A stretch of DNA of 64,000 nt from Nostocoides sp. HKS02 (GTDB taxonomy: Bacteria; Actinomycetota; Actinomycetes; Actinomycetales; Dermatophilaceae), in assembly GCF_009707485.1 (NCBI RefSeq), contig NZ_CP046121.1:1922001-1986000 (forward strand). Direction: 5' to 3'. Positions within the stretch are counted from its first letter, which is position 1; every line of letters starts with the position of its first letter. This document shows, in pieces, positions 7,785 to 15,139 of the stretch. The position numbers and the translations under genes were made by a program. Under the pieces are notes generated by a model. The model was not told where the DNA came from and did not search any database. It saw only the letters and a list, made by a program, of their open reading frames with translations.

Positions 7785-8105
7785 GTGCTCGTGCTCAGCC
7801 GCCGTCCCTACGAGAGCTTCCGCATCGGCCACGATGTCGTGATCACGGTGCTGGAGGTCAATGGCGACAAGGTCCGCATCGGCATCGACGCGCCGCCGCA
7901 GGTGCAGGTGCACCGCCAGGAGATCTACGACGAGGTGCAGCGCGCCAACGCCGACGCCGCAGCAGCGTCGCCCAGCGCGACGACCGACCTCGCTCGTGCC
8001 GTCCGCGGCGCCACCAAAGGCCTTCCCGCGTCCGCTCCGGCATCCGACGCCGACGCCGCCTCGGGCGCCGACGTGGTCGATGGACCCGGCAGTCCCGAGA
8101 ACTGA
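7785..8105 (+). CDS. csrA: Carbon storage/translational regulator CsrA with C-terminal tail
   Basis: CsrA is a dimeric RNA-binding repressor that blocks the flagellin ribosome site. Residues 1-48 are a standard CsrA core (MLVLSRRPYESFRIG, VRIGIDAPPQVQVHRQEIYDEV). A further ~58 Ala/Asp/Pro-rich residues follow, unlike the usual 60-75 residue length; the tail is probably disordered. GTG 7785 has AAAGGAG eight bases upstream. The target is most likely the fliC leader at 5568-5609. Confidence 0.96.
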   Translation: MLVLSRRPYESFRIGHDVVITVLEVNGDKVRIGIDAPPQVQVHRQEIYDEVQRANADAAAASPSATTDLARAVRGATKGLPASAPASDADAASGADVVDGPGSPEN

Positions 8106-8296
8106 CTGCCCACGACAGCAGAGTCCTCCCGCGGCCCGCGGGTGACACGCGCACCACGTGAGGAGTCGAGGCCGTGCGGCACCTTCCGCATGGGTCGGCG
8201 TGATCGTGCCCCGGGCAGGAACCCCGGCCGCGCCGTACCCCGTGACGGAGCGGGTGTGCGCCGGTCAAGCGCCGAAGGCCGAGACCGTCCGGGCCC

Positions 8297-8323
8297 CCCC
8301 GCCATGGGTGAGCCATGGCGGGG
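8297..8323. terminator. Bidirectional terminator between csrA and a convergent gene
   Basis: A perfect 11-bp stem (CCCCGCCATGG at 8297-8307, CCATGGCGGGG at 8313-8323) with a five-base loop lies between the csrA stop and the stop of the convergent gene at 8336. Confidence 0.75.
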
Positions 8324-8335
8324 CGGGGTCTCCCC

Positions 8336-8833
8336 TCACGAGGTGTAGCCCTCTGCCGTCAGGCAGCGGGCGGCGATGACGCCGGACTTGCCCACCGAGC
8401 CACTGATCCTCCAGTAGGGACGAATCGTGTGCCAGCCGGCAGGCACGTAGATGACGACCATGCTGTGCCGGGTCTGCCAGTACTGGGTGTAGTTGGCGAA
8501 GTTCTGCGCACCGGGCGTCTGGACGGCGCCACCGTCGACCCGGTAGCCGACCCGGATCTCGGCCAGGGTGCTGACCCCGGCATCTGCGTTGAAGTTGACG
8601 ACGACGAAACGGCCGGTTGCGCCGTTGTTGACCAGGACGGAGGAGTTGACCGGCTGCCAGCCGTTGACGGCCGTGTTGGTCCGGACGTCGAACGCACAAG
8701 CCTTCTGGTAGAAGGGGATCGCCTGGGCGGGGGCGGTCAGCATCGCTGACAGTCCGATGCCTGCGGCGACGGCGACGCTGGCGCCGACGGCGGTCTTCTT
8801 GGTGCGGGACAGTGATGCCAGTGCAGAGGACAT
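8336..8833 (-). CDS. Secreted protein of unknown function
   Basis: This 165-residue protein has a clear Sec signal peptide: a basic start (SLSRTKKTAV), a hydrophobic core and an AQA cleavage site near residue 38. The mature part has two cysteines (ACAFDVRT and AARCLTAEG), consistent with one disulfide, and is rich in beta-type sequence with many aromatics. I do not recognise the family. The gene lies downstream of a two-component operon but is separated by a hairpin and ~260 bp of its own leader, so it is probably a separate transcript. Confidence 0.8.
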   Translation of the reverse strand: MSSALASLSRTKKTAVGASVAVAAGIGLSAMLTAPAQAIPFYQKACAFDVRTNTAVNGWQPVNSSVLVNNGATGRFVVVNFNADAGVSTLAEIRVGYRVDGGAVQTPGAQNFANYTQYWQTRHSMVVIYVPAGWHTIRPYWRISGSVGKSGVIAARCLTAEGYTS

Positions 8834-8889
8834 GGTGAACCTTCATTCGTGCGGGTGCTGCCTGATGTGGGTTGCCCGGGTGGGCGGTG

Positions 8890-8905
8890 CCGGAACGTGT
8901 TCCGG
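8890..8905. promoter_or_regulatory. Inverted repeat upstream of the secreted-protein gene
   Basis: CCGGAAC-GT-GTTCCGG is a 7-bp perfect inverted repeat 57 bp before the start at 8833. It is a possible operator, but there is no direct link to a regulator. Confidence 0.3.
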
Positions 8906-9024
8906 TTCTCAGATGGCTTGCGGCTACGCCCTGCTCGGGCCGGTTCCATCGGGCGACTCGTGTGGTGTTCTTGTCGACGACCCGCGTCGAGCTACTGGCA
9001 AGTCTGGGAGAGTTGCCGACGCCG

Positions 9025-9049
9025 CAGATCGGGGTTTCCCCGTCGATCT
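9025..9049 (-). terminator. Hairpin after the response-regulator gene
   Basis: The coding strand reads AGATCGA-CGGGG-AAA-CCCCG-ATCT, a two-tier stem with a three-base loop about 50 bases beyond the stop at 9096. It is the likely terminator of the two-component operon. Confidence 0.5.
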
Positions 9050-9095
9050 CTCGGTGAAAACCCGTAGGGCCGCGACCCGTTCGGCGAGGTGCGGC

Positions 9096-9812
9096 CTAGC
9101 CGTGGTGCTCGTGCAGGTAGGCCAGGACCGCCAGCACTCGACGGTTCACCGTGGTGTCCTGGCCCTGCAGCGGCAGCTTGCCGAAGACGGAGGCCACATG
9201 AGTCTCGACCGTCCGCGGCGAGAGGTGGAGCTGCCTGCCGATTCCGGCGTTCGACATCCCCTCGGCCATGAGGGCGAGTACTTCGCGCTCGCGTTCGGTC
9301 AGCCGGTCCAGGGCCGAGGACTGCCTACGGCTCCCCGCGAGCAGTTCGGACACGATTGCGGGGTCCACGGCGGTCCCGCCCTCCGCGACCCGGTTGATGG
9401 CGTCGATCAGGGTGGGTACGTCGTTGACCCTGTCCTTGAGCAGGTAGCCCAGACCCGCTGCGCCGTCCTGGAGCAGGCGACGCGCCCACTCGGCCTCCGC
9501 ATACGTGCTCAGGACAAGGACACCCACCTGGGGCCACTGCCTGCGGATGAGGTGTGCGGTGACGATTCCCTCGTCCGTGTGAGTGGGCGGCATCCGGACG
9601 TCGAGCACCACGGCGTCGGGGCGCAGGTGCCGCACCAACGCGAGCAGAGGCTCGGCGTTGCCCAGCTGACCGACGACGTCGAGGCCTGCCGCGGCGAGCA
9701 GGCCTGCGAGGCCCTGGCGGAACAGGGACGAGTCGTCGACGAGGACGACCCGGAGCCGGCGTGCGGAGCTCGTTGCCGCCGACAGCTCCGCGGGTCCGGG
9801 AGTGTGGCTCAT
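9096..9812 (-). CDS. NarL/FixJ-family response regulator
   Basis: A DNA-binding response regulator of 238 residues. The receiver has the acidic pair VDDSS, the phospho-acceptor in VVLDVRMPPTHTDEG and the lysine in YLLKDRVND. The output is a LuxR-type HTH (LTEREREVLALMAEGMSN, HLSPRTVETHV). The MPPTHTDEG form is common in actinobacterial LuxR regulators paired with HisKA_3 kinases. The start is ATG 9812, overlapping the kinase stop (ATGA), so the pair is translationally coupled. The target is unknown, possibly the neighbouring secreted-protein gene. Confidence 0.92.
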   Translation of the reverse strand: MSHTPGPAELSAATSSARRLRVVLVDDSSLFRQGLAGLLAAAGLDVVGQLGNAEPLLALVRHLRPDAVVLDVRMPPTHTDEGIVTAHLIRRQWPQVGVLVLSTYAEAEWARRLLQDGAAGLGYLLKDRVNDVPTLIDAINRVAEGGTAVDPAIVSELLAGSRRQSSALDRLTEREREVLALMAEGMSNAGIGRQLHLSPRTVETHVASVFGKLPLQGQDTTVNRRVLAVLAYLHEHHG

Positions 9813-11557
9813 GACGCACGGGGAGCGTTGAAGGGAAACCCGACTCGCAGCCGACTTCCGTGGGTCAGCGGGTGGTCGGCACACGGGTCGCAGTGCAAGG
9901 TCAGGTCACCGTCCAAGGCATGCACGCGGTCGCGTAGACCGGACAGTCCGCCCTGCGCGGTGAAGTGTGCCTGGCCGTTTCCGTCGTCGGCGACCTCGAT
10001 GGAGAGGTACTCACTCTCCGACAGGACGGTCACCATCGCCGAGGTGGCACCGGCATACCGCGTGATGTTGGCGAGCCCCTCCGCCACGACGAAGTACACC
10101 GCCGACTCCACGCCGGGCTCGAGCCGGTGGTCCGCCAGGGCCGGATCGAGCCGCAGCGAGACGGGTTCGGGCGCGCTCTGGCACAGGTACGGCAGCGCAG
10201 CACTGAGGCCACCCTGGGTCAGGGTTGCGGGATGAATGCCGCGGGCGAGCCGGCGCAGCTCGGCCAGCGCCTCGGTCAGGCGACTGCGAGCCTGGCCCAC
10301 GAGGTCGCGCATCTCGTCCTCGGTCGCGAAGTCCGACTGCGCCAAGGTGGCCACGACGGCGAGGAACTGCTGCTGCGCGCCGTCGTGGAGGTCGCGCTCG
10401 ACCCGGCGTCGCTCGGCCATGCCGGCCTCCACGATGCGCGCTCGGGACGCCCGCAGCTCCTCCATCCGTTCGAGGAGCTCGAGCGTGAGCCGAGTCTTCT
10501 CGATCCCCAGCTGGGCGGCGGCGAGCGCACCACGCAACAGGGTTGGATCACCGACTGCGCGAGGGTCGTACCCCACGGCGACCAGGGCGGTGCCGTCCTC
10601 CTTCATCAAGGCGACGTTCTCCCGGGCTTCGCCGCCGTCCTCGGGCTCCTCTGCTGGCCGAGCAACCGGAGTCACCGTGAGCGACGGGTCGAGGAGCACG
10701 TGCCGCAGCGCGCCTTCGAGCTGGGCGAGGTCACCTGAGCTCGCCGCCCGGAGGATCTCCGACGTCACGGCAGCCGCAGCGGCGCGCCTGCGGAGCAGGT
10801 CAGCAAGCAACGCCACCGGGATGGCCGCTGCACTGAGATTGCGGACGAGGGCGACCGGCGCCCATGCGTCGCCGGGAACGCCCATGATCCACACGATCTG
10901 GTCCACCGCGGCCGAGGTGGCGCAGATTGCCCCGATGATGGCGAGCGGGGCCAAGGACTGCCGGGTGACCCCGCGGGAGCTCACCGCGCGCAGGACCAGC
11001 ATGCCGCCGGCCACCGCGAGAAGCAGCGTCGTCACGGTGAAGGTGGCCCGCAGGAACACCCAGTCGTGCCACCAGGGGCTCAGGCCCCACACCCGGCGAT
11101 CGGCCGAGGCGTGCAGTGGGCTGGGCAGACTCCCCCGCGTCAACGCCAGCGGCACGCGCATCACGGTGCCCGTGGCCACCAGTCCCCAGACCACCTGCCG
11201 CGCTGTCTTCGTGAGCCGCGGCGCCGGATACCGCAACACGAGGGCCACCGCGGCGGCAAGGTACAGCGGCTCGAGCACGAAACCGCCCAGCACCAACGCC
11301 TGCGGGTATGCCGGGTTGTTGAGATCGCCCGGAATGGTGGCCGCAGCGACGGTCAGGCAGGCCCAGCCGTTCACGGGCGGGATGTCCGTGGCGAATAGCG
11401 CCAGCCCCACCACGACGAAGGCCGTGACGACGAACCACGTGATGGCGACGACGGCGAGGTCAGTGCGCAGCTGCGGCGCCGAGAGGGCGACCTTGAGTAC
11501 GAGGATGCCGATCCCTGCGGTGGTGGCCAGCCGAGACTGGGTCAGGCGGTTTCCCAT
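9809..11557 (-). CDS. Membrane sensor histidine kinase (HisKA_3 type)
   Basis: A 582-residue kinase with about seven N-terminal membrane helices and little periplasmic sequence, so it probably senses a membrane or intracellular signal. Around residue 385 is the HisKA_3 box ERRRVERDLHDGAQQQ with the phosphorylatable His. The HATPase domain follows with EGLANITRYA (N box), DDGNG and GLSGLRDRVHALDGDL (G boxes). It is cotranscribed with the response regulator at 9096. The signal is unknown. Confidence 0.93.
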   Translation of the reverse strand: MGNRLTQSRLATTAGIGILVLKVALSAPQLRTDLAVVAITWFVVTAFVVVGLALFATDIPPVNGWACLTVAAATIPGDLNNPAYPQALVLGGFVLEPLYLAAAVALVLRYPAPRLTKTARQVVWGLVATGTVMRVPLALTRGSLPSPLHASADRRVWGLSPWWHDWVFLRATFTVTTLLLAVAGGMLVLRAVSSRGVTRQSLAPLAIIGAICATSAAVDQIVWIMGVPGDAWAPVALVRNLSAAAIPVALLADLLRRRAAAAAVTSEILRAASSGDLAQLEGALRHVLLDPSLTVTPVARPAEEPEDGGEARENVALMKEDGTALVAVGYDPRAVGDPTLLRGALAAAQLGIEKTRLTLELLERMEELRASRARIVEAGMAERRRVERDLHDGAQQQFLAVVATLAQSDFATEDEMRDLVGQARSRLTEALAELRRLARGIHPATLTQGGLSAALPYLCQSAPEPVSLRLDPALADHRLEPGVESAVYFVVAEGLANITRYAGATSAMVTVLSESEYLSIEVADDGNGQAHFTAQGGLSGLRDRVHALDGDLTLHCDPCADHPLTHGSRLRVGFPFNAPRAS

Positions 11558-11770
11558 GTCAGCCGCCTGCCTGTCGCTGGCGCATCCGTGGTGTCACGCA
11601 GGCGGTTTCGGCGTTGGCACGAGCCCTTTCCCCGCGTGCCCACGGATCTCGTGGGTGGCAGCGCGACCTACGTTGGCGCAGAAGCTCCAGACCGCGGCCC
11701 GGACGGGTGAGGTCAAGGACGGGGCAACGGGTCCCGCACAGGAGCCTCGGTGCACGGTTCGGAGAGAAAG

Positions 11771-11953
11771 ATGAAACGACACAGAAGCCGCCGCAGCGAC
11801 ATCCACCACCCGCATGTGCACCGCTCCCCCACCGGGGGCTGGGGGTGGCAGTGTGACTGTGGGGGCGCCTCGCCACGGAGTCATCCATGCGACTCGTCCT
11901 GGCACGTGGTCTTGGTCGGCGCACTGCACCACGCCAGCTCGGTCATGGCCTGA
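11771..11953 (+). CDS. Small cysteine-containing protein (60 aa)
   Basis: A short frame starts with ATG 11771 after GGAGAG. It is basic and His-rich at the start (MKRHRSRRSDIHH), then has WGWQCDCGGAS and a hydrophobic end WHVVLVGALHHASSVMA. The pattern W-x-C-x-C-G followed by W..(A)..ALhH.s resembles small uncharacterised actinobacterial proteins. Its last 73 bases lie antisense to the 3' end of the patatin gene. The case rests on ribosome site and composition, so it is moderate. Confidence 0.5.
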   Translation: MKRHRSRRSDIHHPHVHRSPTGGWGWQCDCGGASPRSHPCDSSWHVVLVGALHHASSVMA

Positions 11954-14463
11954 CGCACCAGGCTGCAACCCAGCTCGCGATACGCCTCGAAGGTGAACTC
12001 GTCGAAGAGCTCGTACTCCGTCGTCGTCGAGGGAAAGCCAGGGTTGCGGTCGCGGTAGCTCTCGAGGTCCCAGGGCTGTCCCTTCGGCAGGAGCGCCTTG
12101 ATGTAGACGATGTCGCAGCTCGTCTGGTCCGGGTACGTGGCGGTGCAGACGGTCCAGCCACTGCGTGGATAGGCGCGGGTACCGCGCCGCATCCGCCGTG
12201 GGTCGAACTCGATCTCGATCTGCTGGTCCATCCGGGCGGTCGCGATGGCGTTGGCCATCGTCGGAAAGCCGTCCTCGGGGTCACCGGAGCCGTCCAGCAT
12301 GATGATGCGCCGCGGCTTCTTCCGCAGCGCCTCCACGAGCCCCAGGTTGTCGTAGTGGCCGCCGTCGGTGACATAGAGGAACGGCATGATGATCCTGGGC
12401 AGCCCGATGGCCTCGTGGAACAGCAGCGAGGGCGCGAAGTTGTCGAGGTAGTCGTTCAGCCGGAAGACCCACTGGGCCCAGCCTCGTGTCGGAGGGCCCG
12501 AGCGTCTGGCGTCGTTCATCACCCAGTACGGATTCCTCACCCAGAGGCCGAGGCGGATGTTCGCCAGTGCGAGCAGCAGCCGGTACCTGCCGAGGACCTT
12601 GTCGTCGCGGCCGGCTATCGGCGCGACGGCCGCACCAGACATGGCCACGGCCATGGCCACGGTGAGTCGTCTCCGGCCTCGAGGAGACCACTTGAGGTCC
12701 AGGTCGTAGCTGTAGGCATCTGCGCCGAGCAGGGCGGTGCCGCCGGGCAGCCGTGGGTCACTGATGCCGACCTCGTCCGACAACACGAACGGCGTGCCGT
12801 GCCGGTCGACAGGGAGCATGTCGGGATCGCGCACGTTTGCGGTCCCCAACAGCATGAGGGTCGGCCAGACGCCCGGGGATGCGTCGTTCACCTCCGCCAG
12901 CGTGGGAGTGGTGTGCGGCGACGGCGGCTGGCCCGCCGGCTGGTACGAGAGGTATGCCGTGTCGAGCCGGTCGCGGTAGAACTGGAAGATCGACGTGTCG
13001 TTCACCTTGAAGAAGAACGCCATCACGATCGGCACCAGGGCAAACGCCCAGCCGAGACGCGCCAGGACCCACACGTCTCGTAGCGCCAGCCAGGTGAAGA
13101 GCACCAGCGCCAGGTACAGGCCGATGAAGAACACGGCGATGGCAAGCAACGGTGCGACCTGTCGCCTGAACCAGGTGAGGAAGCCCCTCTGCCCAGTCGG
13201 CAGGACGTCCTGGCGCAGCCCGGAGCGAGCGGTGCCCAGCAACCCGAGGAAGGCCGCGAACGTCGTCAGCAGGCTCGCTGCGCTGGCCACTCCCGCAGCG
13301 AGGTCGGAAAGGCTCTGCAACGGGCCGATCCGCTCCAGCTCGTATGCGCACCACAGGACGCCCGGGAAGACGGGGAGGAAGAGCAAGGCCGTCTGGGAGG
13401 TCCGTGCGCCCAGGTTCCCGATGGCGAACTGCCAGGCCTCGGAGCGCTCCCAGCTGTTGCGCCGCTCGGAGAACGTCGTGGCAGCAGCCCCGTCCGCACC
13501 CGCCTTCGAGGTCTGGTCGGACCAGCGGGCAGGGTTGCGACGGGCCGCGAGGAACCAGACGAGCGCCACGGCCAGAAGGAAGATGGAGGGAACCATCAGC
13601 AGGGGAAAGACTTGGCGCTCAAGGGGATTCCACACCCACGCGCCCTGCCGCGGTGCGCTCAGCAGCTTGCTGTGCACGGCATACCTGGTCATCAACCACG
13701 CAAGGACGATGCAGGTGCAGCCGAGCAGGAGGAGGTTGGAGATGATCCCCAGCAGCAGCGATGCGACGAGCTCGAAGCGCACCTCGGGGGACGAGGCCAG
13801 GTACTTGGTCGAGCGGCGCAGCCGGTTCAGCTCGTCGGAACCGCTGGCGAATGGACCCGGATCCGCACCGCTCGGTGCGCCATTGCCCACGGGCGGAGGC
13901 GGCGGCGGGCCCGAGCCCCCCAGCACGGCCTGCCTGCGGCGCCAGGCCAGCGTGCTGAACGCCGCGGCCATGTACCCACCACCGCTCACACCGACCAGGT
14001 AGTGAGCCTGCTCGAGGATCCGGTCGTGCGACAGCTGCTGGAGCGCCCCAAGGCAGAACGACGCGGACTTGATGCCGCCGCCCGAGCAGCAGATCGCCGT
14101 GGTGGCCGGGGGTTCCCTGGCACCGTCGGGAGCGGACGCCCGCTGCTCGAGGTCGTCGTACTCGGGCCGAGCGTCACCCGAGTCGGTGGTTGCGCCGCCC
14201 GCTGCGGACACCAACCGGTCCATGGCAACCAGAGCCAGGTAGCGGAGCACGGTCATGAGCAGCAGCACCACGACCACCACGACCATGAAGACCAGCGCCC
14301 AGTTGTCGTCCAGCACACCGGTGTCGAGCCAGCTCAGGTAGACCAGAAGCAGCAGCAGTGCCCCCGTCAGGACTGCCAGATGGGCGAGCGCGCACTTGCG
14401 CCCCCTGCGCTCGACCCACAGCGAGTCGCAGGCCGCCCCGCCAGGTCGCGCTTCGAGGCTCAT
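11881..14463 (-). CDS. Large membrane-embedded patatin-like protein
   Basis: A patatin-type acyl hydrolase fused into a membrane protein of 860 residues. Two N-terminal helices precede the oxyanion motif CCSGGGIKSASF (about residue 128) and the nucleophile elbow GVSGGGY (about 158). The catalytic Asp motif appears only near residue 698 (VTDGGHYDNLGL). Between them are roughly 500 residues with about six membrane helices, whereas patatins usually keep Ser and Asp within ~200 residues. A Ser-Asp dyad hydrolase at the membrane acting on lipids is likely. The gene is transcribed alone. Confidence 0.85.
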   Translation of the reverse strand: MSLEARPGGAACDSLWVERRGRKCALAHLAVLTGALLLLLVYLSWLDTGVLDDNWALVFMVVVVVVLLLMTVLRYLALVAMDRLVSAAGGATTDSGDARPEYDDLEQRASAPDGAREPPATTAICCSGGGIKSASFCLGALQQLSHDRILEQAHYLVGVSGGGYMAAAFSTLAWRRRQAVLGGSGPPPPPPVGNGAPSGADPGPFASGSDELNRLRRSTKYLASSPEVRFELVASLLLGIISNLLLLGCTCIVLAWLMTRYAVHSKLLSAPRQGAWVWNPLERQVFPLLMVPSIFLLAVALVWFLAARRNPARWSDQTSKAGADGAAATTFSERRNSWERSEAWQFAIGNLGARTSQTALLFLPVFPGVLWCAYELERIGPLQSLSDLAAGVASAASLLTTFAAFLGLLGTARSGLRQDVLPTGQRGFLTWFRRQVAPLLAIAVFFIGLYLALVLFTWLALRDVWVLARLGWAFALVPIVMAFFFKVNDTSIFQFYRDRLDTAYLSYQPAGQPPSPHTTPTLAEVNDASPGVWPTLMLLGTANVRDPDMLPVDRHGTPFVLSDEVGISDPRLPGGTALLGADAYSYDLDLKWSPRGRRRLTVAMAVAMSGAAVAPIAGRDDKVLGRYRLLLALANIRLGLWVRNPYWVMNDARRSGPPTRGWAQWVFRLNDYLDNFAPSLLFHEAIGLPRIIMPFLYVTDGGHYDNLGLVEALRKKPRRIIMLDGSGDPEDGFPTMANAIATARMDQQIEIEFDPRRMRRGTRAYPRSGWTVCTATYPDQTSCDIVYIKALLPKGQPWDLESYRDRNPGFPSTTTEYELFDEFTFEAYRELGCSLVRQAMTELAWCSAPTKTTCQDESHG

Positions 14464-14685
14464 GAGAGGTCCCGTCCCTTCTCATTGCCTCCGTCGCGTC
14501 GAAGGGCGCACCGTCACGGTGACACCCGAGTCTGCGTGGAAGGCCCCGAGCGGCGACCGCGAGGGTACGAAGGCAAAACCATGCTAAGGGGGTGAAGCGT
14601 GGCCGCATAGGGCCAGACAGGCGAAGTGAGGCGTCACGCTTCGCCGACGCATCGTTGTCGAGCCCGCCTGGCTGTCGGCGGATAG

Positions 14686-14718
14686 CAGAAGGCCCGGACC
14701 AGTGGTCCGGGCCTTCTG
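14686..14718. terminator. Orphan 15-bp terminator hairpin
   Basis: CAGAAGGCCCGGACC (14686-14700) and its complement (14704-14718) form a perfect 15-bp stem with a three-base loop. No protein gene ends nearby on either strand. On the minus strand it lies 12 bases downstream of a tRNA-3'-end-like sequence, so it may be the old terminator of a tRNA gene. Confidence 0.75.
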
Positions 14719-14730
14719 TCGCTGACGCGT

Positions 14731-14743
14731 TGGTAGCGGGGGG
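14731..14743 (-). other. Possible initiator-tRNA 3'-end remnant (attachment-site scar)
   Basis: On the minus strand CCCCCGCTACCA matches the acceptor end plus discriminator and CCA of actinobacterial tRNA-fMet genes. The T-arm that should precede it is absent, and unrelated sequence with a perfect palindrome begins instead. The match is short, so it may be coincidence. The adjacent terminator and the change in gene content to the right support it. Confidence 0.35.
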
Positions 14744-14746
14744 ACC

Positions 14747-14760
14747 GCGCAGATCTGCGC
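14747..14760. repeat. Perfect 14-bp palindrome beside the tRNA-like end
   Basis: GCGCAGATCTGCGC is its own reverse complement and lies four bases from the tRNA-like end. It is a candidate recombinase or regulator site. Confidence 0.4.
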
Positions 14761-15139
14761 TCGCCCCGTTGAGCGGCGAAGCTCACCTGCAGCGCTCGGA
14801 GCCTGCCCTGGCATCTGCCACCCATTGCCCATGGCTGCATGTTAAGCATGGCCCACGGACACCGGCGCCGCGCGCGTGATCACACCCGGCGGGCCCGCAT
14901 CTCCAGCGAAACGGGAAGGTCCTCAGACCTCAGCTCGCCCGTCGCCAGGACCCGATCAGGGCCTTGTCGGTACCAGTCCGAAAGCGGGAACGGCAAGGCC
15001 GTGAACCGGTTCGCCCGCGCGAAGGGAAGCGGCATACCTCATGGGGACGCTCAGGGTGAGACGTAACCATTCCGGTCGGGAAGTGGATCAAGGCTCGCAG
15101 GCTTCGTCGTCGCGGACGCACGAATGGGACTGCAGCGGA
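14761..15139. other. Intergenic stretch without recognised features
   Basis: No convincing gene, promoter or repeat was seen between the palindrome and the stop of the large regulator gene. Confidence 0.5.

Noticed and set aside
8834-9095. Possible riboswitch in the leader of the secreted-protein gene
   Set aside because: Some GGC..GCAAGCC-like blocks recall cyclic-dinucleotide riboswitches, but the conserved core and pairing of the c-di-GMP-I or ydaO classes are absent.
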